From Euleptes europaea (Eukaryota; Chordata; Lepidosauria; Squamata; Sphaerodactylidae), in NCBI RefSeq assembly GCF_029931775.1, contig NC_079324.1:62193268-62257267 (forward strand): DNA of 64,000 nt, written 5' to 3'. The number at the start of each line of letters is the position of its first letter. Position 1 is the first letter of the stretch. Positions 56,463-64,000 of the stretch are shown here, piece after piece. The notes beneath the pieces are model-generated. The model searched no databases and was not told the DNA's origin. It saw nothing but the letters and a program-made list of their open reading frames with translations. The translations under genes and the position numbers were made by a program.

Positions 56463-56755
56463 GAAGAAGAAGAGTTGGTTTTTATATGCTGACTTTCTCT
56501 ACCACTTAAGAGAGAATCAAACCGGCTTACAATCCCCTTCCCTTCCCCTCCATGCAACAGACACCCTGTGAGGTAGGTGGGGCTGAGAGAGCTATGACTA
56601 GCCCAAGGTCACCCAGCTGGCTTTATGCGTAGGAGTGGGGAAACAAATCGAGTTCACCAGATTAGCCTCCACTGCTCATGTGGTGGAGTGGGGAATCAAA
56701 CCCGGTTCTCCAGATCAGAGTCCACCGCTCTGAACCCACTACACCACGCTGTAAA
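56463..56755 (-). repeat. CORE/MIR-like SINE (family B), reverse
   Basis: AGAAGAAGAAGAGTTGGTTT to CACTACACCACGCTG, 112 bp after the SH2B3 exon. Confidence 0.9.
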
Positions 56756-56759
56756 GGGA

Positions 56760-58080
56760 TTTACAAACCTGAAAGCGCAACCCACAATAAAAAATCTCAG
56801 TCCGGTAATCAGACATATGCAGCCCCTCCGTTCCCACGTACGTATCTTCCGACCAGATATTTCAAATCAGTTAAACTCTGCCATTCCTGGGCTATCAAAA
56901 GCTGGCCTTGTACAGCATCCTAAGTCCTCTGGAAGGTCGGCTTCTAAGGCCTGGGGTAAGGCCCCAGTGCCGGTTCCAGATTCAGGAGAGCCCTGGGCAG
57001 AGCGGTCCCGGGGCCTCACCTCATGCCCACCCGCTCTGCCTGTGCGTCCTTCCCCTGCCCCCTTTGCAAGCCCGCCCACTGCCCACACTCAGGGCCATCC
57101 TGGCACCAGACAGCGTGTGCAGCTGGGCACCCGAATGGGCCCTGGGCCCTGGCAGCTGCCCCACCTGAGGGTATGCTGACGCCAGCCCTGCAAGGCATGC
57201 AGAACCAGGGAGCAGTTGCTGGTCAGGCTGGAGAAGCCAGGGTGGGCCTTGTCCGCCAGAAACGCTTGGCCATGGGGGGAATGGGGGGCAATGCACAGCT
57301 CCTTCTTGGTGTTGGTCACGTGGTTCTTCTGCTTTCCAAAACATTTCCATGTCCTGAGCATTCGTACACCCTTCACTGTGAGATTGGTTGCTGTAGATGG
57401 TTCCTGGTTGTTGTTGTTGTTGTTGTTGTTTTTTTAAGGGAAATAGTTTTGTACATAATGCATAATTTCAGTTATGGAATTTGCTGCCGTAGGGTGTAGC
57501 GATGGCCATTAGATTAGATGACTTTTCTTTATTTAGTCTATTTATAGGATGCTTTTCTGCTGGAACACGGGACTCGAAGCAGCTTACCAACAGAGAGACA
57601 GAAAAATCGAAGATGAGTTAAATCACTAAAAAATCCGAATACCTCAAAACATATCTTGCTCACACCCCCGTTACCACAACATTCAACAACACAGAAAAAA
57701 ACTACACCAGCAAGAAGCCACATGCCGAGACCAAAGGGGGGAAAAAACCCAGCTATGGAACATAAAAGTTAAGAACAGGGATACAATACGTAAAAAAAGG
57801 TGACAATCTGCCAGTCTTCAGCTGCCTTTCCCTTCTCAGCCCCAAGTCTTTATATCCTCTCTAGGCAGGGGTGGAGCAGCAGTTCTGCAAGTGAAGAGGC
57901 CAAGGTGAGAAGCAGCTTTGGAAAGAGAGAAATTCGGGGAGGAGAGGTCCATCTGTGGGTGTCAGAAAGGTTAAATGGAACCTCCATGGCCAGAGGCAGT
58001 CACCCTGTGAGCACTAGCTCTGGGCTTTCCACCTTGCTTGTGGGCTTCCAGGGTTGCTGGCCTGAGAAGAGTGACCAAAA
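56760..58080 (+). other. SH2B3: SH2B3 intron 2, no recognised gene
   Basis: A GTT repeat (57407-57430) and an AT-rich retroposon-like patch (57530-57790). No PH-domain exon seen. Confidence 0.5.
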
Positions 58081-58082
58081 CG

Positions 58083-58250
58083 AATGAAGAAGAGGATAAA
58101 CAGTTGTTTTTATATGCTGATTTTCCCTACCTTTTAAGGAGAATCAAACTGGCTTGCAATCTCCTTTCCTTCCTCTTGCCACAGCAGACACCTTGTGAGG
58201 TAGGTGAAGCTGAGAGAGCTCAAAGAGAACTGTGACTAGTCCAAGGTAAC
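58083..58250 (-). repeat. Family B SINE, truncated, reverse
   Basis: GAAGAAGAGGATAAACAGTT to CCAAGGTAACCCAGCAGG. Confidence 0.75.
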
Positions 58251-58684
58251 CCAGCAGGGCAGAAGCATCCTTCTGTCTCTGGAAAGGCTCGAGCACTTGA
58301 GGGTTTCCCATTGCTGATAAAGTATGCACGATTAGCCTGCCTAACTCACTTCCACAAGATATACTGATGGCTGTTAGCATAAATGGCTTTAAAAGCAGAT
58401 TATTGGTGGAGGAGAGGTCTGTCGCTGGCTGCACTGGCTTTTAATGGCTGCATGAAACATCTCTGTTAAGGCATAGTATACCTTGGAATACTAGTGTGCT
58501 GGATTGGAGTAATGGTCATCCAGTATCCTGTTTCCTAGAGTGGCCAACCATCTGCCCTCCAAGACCCATGAGCAGAGCCTCTCCAGCAATTAGTCTTCAC
58601 AAATAAAACTGCCTCTGAACAGGGAGGCTCCATTTAGCCCTCATGCCTAATAGCCGTTTACGGCTCTACCTTCTGTGAATTCAG

Positions 58685-58900
58685 GATGAACACATGAAAC
58701 TGCCTTATACCGAATCGAACCCTTGGTCCATCAAAGTCAGTATTGTCTACTCTGACCGACAGCGGCTCTCCAGGGTCTCAGGCAGGGGTCTTTCACATCA
58801 TCTACTTGCCTAATCCCTTTAACTGGAGGTGCTGGGGACTGAACCTGGGACCTTCTGGATGCCAAGCAGATGCTCTACCACTGAGCCACTGCCCCTCCCG
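58685..58900 (-). repeat. tRNA-Ala-like SINE (family A), reverse
   Basis: GAACACATGAAACTGCCTTA to CACTGAGCCACTGCCCCTCC. A roughly 100-bp stretch on its left (AGCAATTAGTCTTCACAAAT) recurs on its right at about 58930, so it sits inside or beside a local duplication. Confidence 0.9.
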
Positions 58901-59901
58901 TGTTTCAGCTTGAGCAGAGCCTCCCTAGCAGTTAGTCTTCACAAATAAAACTGCCTCTGAACAGAGAGGCTTCATTTAGCTCTCATGGCTAATAGCCGTT
59001 TACAGCTCTACCTTCTGTGAATTCGGGATGTTTCAGTTTGGTCCTGCTAAGGACTAATTGCCTCACCTTCACCCAGCAGCCGGTCTGGTTTCAGTTGATG
59101 CTGTGAGGTTCCTGAGAAAAGGATCCTTGCCAGTCTTGTGGAGCTGTGACTCACGTGCTCCTTTGGTGAGAAAACACGACAATTAAGTGAGATTAAGCTT
59201 CGTGGTGCAGGTCAAATTTGAAGGCAGGATTTTTGGAGTGCATCAGCGGAGGAACTCTAGAGCAGGCTTCCTGGCGAAGGGGGAAGAACCGTCCCGCAAG
59301 TCACTTGGAGGTCTTCCACAAGACGTCCCGTCACTGCCGCCAAATTAAAGCTTGTTCCCAAATAGTTTGCCTCAGTTCTGAGTGTCGCAGGGACGTTGTC
59401 TGCGTGTGCCAGCCAGGTGTGAGTGAGGGGGTCGACAACTTTCCTTCTTCAGGCAAGCCCGCACCGCAGGCAGTTTGTTTTCTCTTTTCCCTGCAAGGAT
59501 TTGGTTAATGTTTGCTGGGGTTTACACTAGGCAAGGTGGCCTTGAGCTTCTGGATCACCAGAGGTGAAACCAGGGCATCCTGGGGGGTGGGGGGGGGAGG
59601 GCCGAGGAGGGGAGCCTTGGACCTTGCCAGGGGAGGGGAAAAACACCTGGAGCCAGCCTTGGCCCGAAGGGAGGGAGGAGGGTCGCCTTATGCCCTCCTG
59701 GGATGTCCCAGTTAGCTGGGAGTTCCCTGCAATTTGCCTTGGCTTTGCTGGTGGGTGAACTATTCACAGTCAGATGCCAAGCTCCCTCTTCCACCATGGT
59801 GCGCAGAATGCCCGGGGACTCTTAGAATCTGCAGGATTTGATCCCTTCTAGACATCCTCTGAAAAGGCAGTCAACCTTTCTCCCCCCCTCCCCTCTTCCC
59901 C

Positions 59902-59910
59902 CTCTCCCTC

Positions 59911-60009
<99 letters not shown>

Positions 60010-60022
60010 CTCTCTCTCTCTT

Positions 60023-60097
<75 letters not shown>

Positions 60098-60218
60098 TCC
60101 CTTTCTCCCTTTCTCCCTTTCTCCCTTTCTCCCTTTCTCCCTTTCTCCCTTTCTCCCTTCCTTCCTTCCTTCCTTCCTTCCTTCCTTCCTTCCTTCCTTT
60201 CTTTCTTTCTTTCTTCCT
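59902..60218. repeat. Long CTTT/CCTT pyrimidine tract
   Basis: About 315 bp of pure pyrimidine on the + strand: TTTC units, then CTCTCT, TTTC again, CCCTTTCT units and CCTT units. Frames here are artefacts. Confidence 0.97.
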
Positions 60219-60495
60219 TGAGCCAGCGTGGTATAGTGGTTAAGAGGGATGGTTTGGAGTGGTGGACTCTAATCTGGAGAACTGGGTTTGATTCCTCTCT
60301 CCTCCACATGAGCGGTGGAGGCTAATCTGGTGAACTGGATTTGTTTCCCCACTCCTACATACGAAGCCAGCTGGGTGACCCTGGGCTAGTCACAGTTCTC
60401 TTTGAGCTCTCTCAGCCTCACCTGTCTCACGGGGTGTCTGTTGTGGGAAGGGAAGGTGATTGTACGCTGGTTTGATTCTCCCTTAATTGTTAGAG
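60219..60495 (+). repeat. CORE/MIR-like SINE (family B), tail replaced by CR1
   Basis: GAGCCAGCGTGGTATAGTGG to TTCTCCCTTAATTGTTAG. Confidence 0.88.
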
Positions 60496-60498
60496 AAA

Positions 60499-60700
60499 TT
60501 TTTAGACATTAGGAAGAATTTTCTAACAGAGTGGTTCCTCAGTGGAACAGGCTTCCTCGGGAGGTGGTGAGCTCTCCTTCCCTGGAGGTTTTTAAGAAGA
60601 GGTTAGATGGCCATCTGTCAGCAATGCAGATTCTATAACCTTAAGCAGATGATGAGAGAGAACGCATCTTGGTCATCTTCTGGCCATGTAGTGGGGGTGT
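60499..60700 (+). mobile_element. CR1 LINE 3' fragment
   Basis: TTTAGACATTAGGAAGAATT through GGAACAGGCTTCCTCGGGAG to CAGATGATGAGAGAGAAC. The octamer tail is lost. Confidence 0.85.
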
Positions 60701-61910
60701 GGGGCTTTCTCATCTCTTCCTCTTCCTCTTCCTCTTCTCTTTCTCCATCCTGGCTTGGGCCCAGAGAATCTGCCTGGAGGATGAAAGCTCTGACTTTGCC
60801 CTTCTTCTGTTTGCACAGCAGAAAAACCTCAGTGGGGTTTCACAGTGCAGAATGAGGTCTCCCCTCCCTCCCTGCCCTTGGACTTCACTTCTCCTTCCTG
60901 CGGCTGCCGGGCACGGGGCACAATTGAGCAGAACCCCCGGAGGGTGGTGCAGAGGGTCTTCCAAGTATAAAAATGGGCATGCATACGCACTCTTGCACCA
61001 TTCCACATCTTCAGAGACCCCAGGGATGTTAAACAGAAATCCATTCATGCGGCGTACACAGGCCTGCAATGAATAGAAGGCAGAGAACAGAGATTGAATT
61101 TAAACTCCTGCATGCTGGCTTTTTGGATTGGGCGTCTGTTTCTCTCCTCCCCCCCACTTCCCCTGTGCTAAATATAGTTTCCATGGGGCTGCATCGGATG
61201 TGAATGTCTTCCGGAAGAAGCAACATTCTTTGAATGCAAGTGTTCCTCTTTGGTACTTGGGGGAGGGGGTTGTTCTGTATTTTAAATGAAATGAACACCC
61301 CTCCCCCCAAAAAACAACACTCCCCCACCCTTGTTACTAGAGCATGGACTGTTTGACTCAGCTGTTGTGGTTAGAGAATTGTGTTCAGATTGATAGAATT
61401 GCTAGGAAGGAGCATGTCTCAAACTTGCTGTGTGGGTGAACTTGCGAATTGGTGTTCTGATTCAGCACTTCCTTGCATGTAGTGGGAGGCCTGCAGGCAC
61501 GTATGCCAAGAGCTCCAGTGCTGCTGCTCGCATGCAGCGCGGCTTCCCTGTTTGTGCGGGGCACAGGTGGGGCTACCAACGAACATGTGGCTTGTATCTG
61601 CATTGTCAGGGGAGGGAGGGATTTGGCCATGGGGATGGATGGTGTGCAGGAGTTTGCAAACCCTCCCAAAAGTAGGAGCAGCCCCAGTAGAGGAAGGAGA
61701 AGAGGGACTGGTGGTGTTTTTTCCATAATGGAAAGTCCACAGAGCCAGTCTGTGCCTGAGAAAAGTGATGTATGAGCCAGAGAGCAAAATGCAGGGGGCA
61801 CAGGAAACAGCTGGGCCTTGCAGGGATCCTGCCCCCCCCCCCCCCGTGTCCAGAACAAGGGGTTAGGGTTCTTCTAGACGGTAATGTATTGATAAGGTTA
61901 TGTATTGCAG

Positions 61911-62090
61911 AAGGTCCCAGGTTCAATCCCTGGCATCTCCAGTTAAAGGGACTAGGCAAGTAGGTGATGTGAAAGACCCCTGCCTGAGACTCTGGAAAGC
62001 TGCGGCCGGTCTGAGTAGACAATACTGATTTTGATGGACCAAGGGTCTGATTCGTATAAGGCAGCTTCAGGTGTTCATATGTCTTATTTA
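61911..62090 (+). repeat. tRNA-Ala-like SINE (family A), head truncated
   Basis: CAGAAGGTCCCAGGTTCAAT to GGCAGCTTCAGGTGTTCAT. Confidence 0.88.
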
Positions 62091-62091
62091 C

Positions 62092-62310
62092 TTAATTTAT
62101 ACCCCACTTTCCTCCCCAATGGAGACCCAAAGCAGCTTACAACGTTCTCCCCTCCGCCAATTTATTCTCACAACAACCCTGTGAAGCAGTTCGGGCTGAG
62201 AAGGTGGGGCTTGCTGCCTGTCACCCAGAGCAACAGAGTGGGGATTTGAACCTGGGTCTCCCAGATCCTAGTCTCACATTCTAGCCACTATACCATGCCT
62301 GGTTTTATTT
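62092..62310 (-). repeat. CORE-SINE (family E), reverse
   Basis: TTATACCCCACTTTCCTCCC, CAACAACCCTGTGAAGCAG, GGGATTTGAACCTGGGTCTC and CACTATACCATGCC head complement. Confidence 0.8.
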
Positions 62311-63403
62311 GATCTATTAATTGTATCTGGCGGCTTAAATAGTTTCATACCACAGTGCTTGGAGATCAATATAGGATGTGCAGTTGGATGTTTCCCATGG
62401 TATAAAGGTGTCAAAATTGTTCTGGTGGACACTGGGGATGCTTTCTGGGGTCCTGCATTCTAAACTTGAACTCGGGGTCTCCAATCTTTTTGCACTGCCC
62501 AAAATGGTTGCCAGAAGAGGCGAAGCCAAAACACCGCTTCAAACCACTGCTCTTAACCACTACACTACACTGGCTCCCCATTGTATAACAATGAATAAGA
62601 ATCAGCTCAGATAGCTGGTCCCCCACCTCAAAGTGTTGACAATCTAGAAAGCTTGCTTGGTAGGAGAATCAGAGGGAGAGGGGTAAGATCAGGGCAGTGA
62701 AGGATGTGTGAGAACTGATGCAGTTCCAACTCCTGATTGCCCAGGGCGAGTCAGACCTGCCTCCAGGTGATCAGGCAGGAAAGAGATGCATCTTGTTTTC
62801 CTCTTAGGTTGTAAACAGCTGGCGCTGAACGGTGTGTGCGGAGTCCTTTTGTGGACTGATAACGTGCGTGGTTGTGTTTAGCTGAGGTGAGTGATTTTGG
62901 CTGTGCTGTGCTTGGACAGGGTTGGAATGCAACCCGTCTCTCATTTCCAATACGTTGTTTTGTCCCTCGGGCGGTGACGCCTGCGCTTGCGCTTCTCTCT
63001 TGTAGGCCTAACCGCAGGGCCGGCTCTGTTCTTTCTTAGGAAGTCCCCTGTGGGGCTGGGCCTTTGTGAATGGAAAGCAGAGGGCCTCCTGCAAGCTTGC
63101 CTTTCATTCATGGGGGGCGGGGAGGAGGGCCCACTCGAGGTTTGCTGAGCCGTCCGCCTTCCTCTTTGCTCTGCGTGTGCTCCTCGTGTTTCCGGTTTTA
63201 GGTCAAAAACAAAACCACAGGCACACAACAGAAAAGGAACTGTTTTAGCATGGGGTGGTGGGTGGGGTCTGCCTTCTGCTTGCCCACTCTGGCTGGCAGC
63301 TGCTGCATGGGGAGTCACTTAGGTGCAGGCATCTTCTGCATGAGCCGGCCGTTTTAACTGCATCTGCCAGGGGCTGAACCTGGGGACTTTAGGTGGAAAC
63401 CAC

Positions 63404-63695
63404 ACCTAAAAAAGAATATTGCAGAGCTTGAGAAGGTGCAGAAAAAAGCAACCAAAATGATCAAGGGACTAGAGCAACTGCCCTCTGAGGAGTGGTTAAA
63501 ATGCTTAGGGCTGTTTAGCTTGGAAAGAAGGTGGTTAAGGGGAGACATGATTGAGGTCTATAAAATTATGCATGGTGCGGAGAGAGTGGACAGGGAGAAG
63601 CTTTTCTCCCTCTCTCATAATACCAGAATGTGGGGTCATCTGCTGAAGCTGGAGGGTGAGAGATTCAAAACAGATAAAAGGAAGTCTTTCTCGCT
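63404..63695 (+). mobile_element. CR1 LINE ORF2 3' fragment
   Basis: The open frame from 63436 reads KKATKMIKGLEQLPSEEWLK, CLGLFSLERRWLRGDMIEVY and HLLKLEGERFKTDKRK. The 3'UTR is missing, so the fragment is truncated at both ends. Confidence 0.9.
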
Positions 63696-64000
63696 CTGAG
63701 GGAGGAGGGCATCTTCAGCCTGGGTTATTTCCTTTCTCATTGTCAGGGAAGGCAGGAATAAAAACTCTATGGTTTTCCTGTCTCCCGGGGGAAATGACCC
63801 CCTCCTTCCTCACAGCTCCAGTTCTTTTCCTGCCTTTGACAGGGAAGCAGCTCCTGCAGCGTTCTGCTGCTAATCGTTCCTTCAAGCTAAGAAATCTAGA
63901 TTTTTCTGTGTTTAGACTTCGATTACAGTTAGTGTAGCCAAGAGGGTTAAGATCGGCGCAGCTTCTAGCTGGGCGCCAGGATCCAGCGGCGTGGCTCTTC

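Noticed and set aside
59838-60309. Long frames coding Phe-Leu-Ser or Lys-Glu-Arg repeats
   Set aside because: They are translations of the CTTT microsatellite.

Overview
The window is vertebrate nuclear DNA, most likely from a squamate reptile. Spliced host exons sit in repeat-rich DNA. The repeats include a Bov-B/RTE LINE, a 5S rRNA-derived SINE with a Bov-B-like tail, Sauria-type SINEs ending in ACCTTT repeats, CR1 3' ends, a tRNA-Ala-like SINE, CORE/MIR-type SINEs, small hAT elements and solo LTRs. This mixture is known from lizards and snakes and does not fit birds or mammals. The species cannot be named from the sequence.

Three host genes are present, in the same order as on human 12q24. 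(1) The 3' half of CUX2 lies on the + strand (seven coding exons, 2685-14916). It encodes the linker, CUT repeats 2 and 3, the homeodomain and the C-terminus, and is followed by the 3'UTR. The 5' exons lie left of the window. (2) PHETA1 (FAM109A) lies on the - strand, with a single coding exon at 24239-25081. A CpG-rich noncoding first exon with a consensus donor sits near 32.1-32.3 kb. (3) The 5' end of SH2B3 (LNK) lies on the + strand. A CpG island and probable first exon end at 43259, and the first main coding exon is 55583-56350. The PH and SH2 exons lie right of the window. PHETA1 and SH2B3 therefore diverge, with their CpG islands about 11 kb apart.

Layout: 1-14.1 kb, CUX2 introns and exons. 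14.9-19 kb, 3'UTR and flank with a large inverted-repeat element. 19-24.2 kb, between the convergent CUX2 and PHETA1 genes. 25-32 kb, PHETA1 intron. 32.3-42.5 kb, a SINE-packed intergenic stretch with solo LTRs, Bov-B pieces and a 20-copy, 81-bp minisatellite next to the SH2B3 CpG island. 43.3-55.6 kb, SH2B3 intron 1. 56.4-64 kb, the start of SH2B3 intron 2.

Functionally, CUX2 is a CUT-homeodomain transcription factor, PHETA1 an endosomal PH-domain adaptor for OCRL, and SH2B3 a cytokine-signalling adaptor. They are neighbours by conserved synteny and do not form a pathway. The strongest unusual signals are: a partial, reading-frame-preserving duplicate of a CUX2 exon fused to a SINE; a minisatellite grown inside one mobile-element insertion beside the SH2B3 promoter; a possible upstream ORF whose stop overlaps the SH2B3 start codon; and SINE tails lying against two CUX2 splice acceptors. 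I found no evidence of a wholly new multi-gene system.
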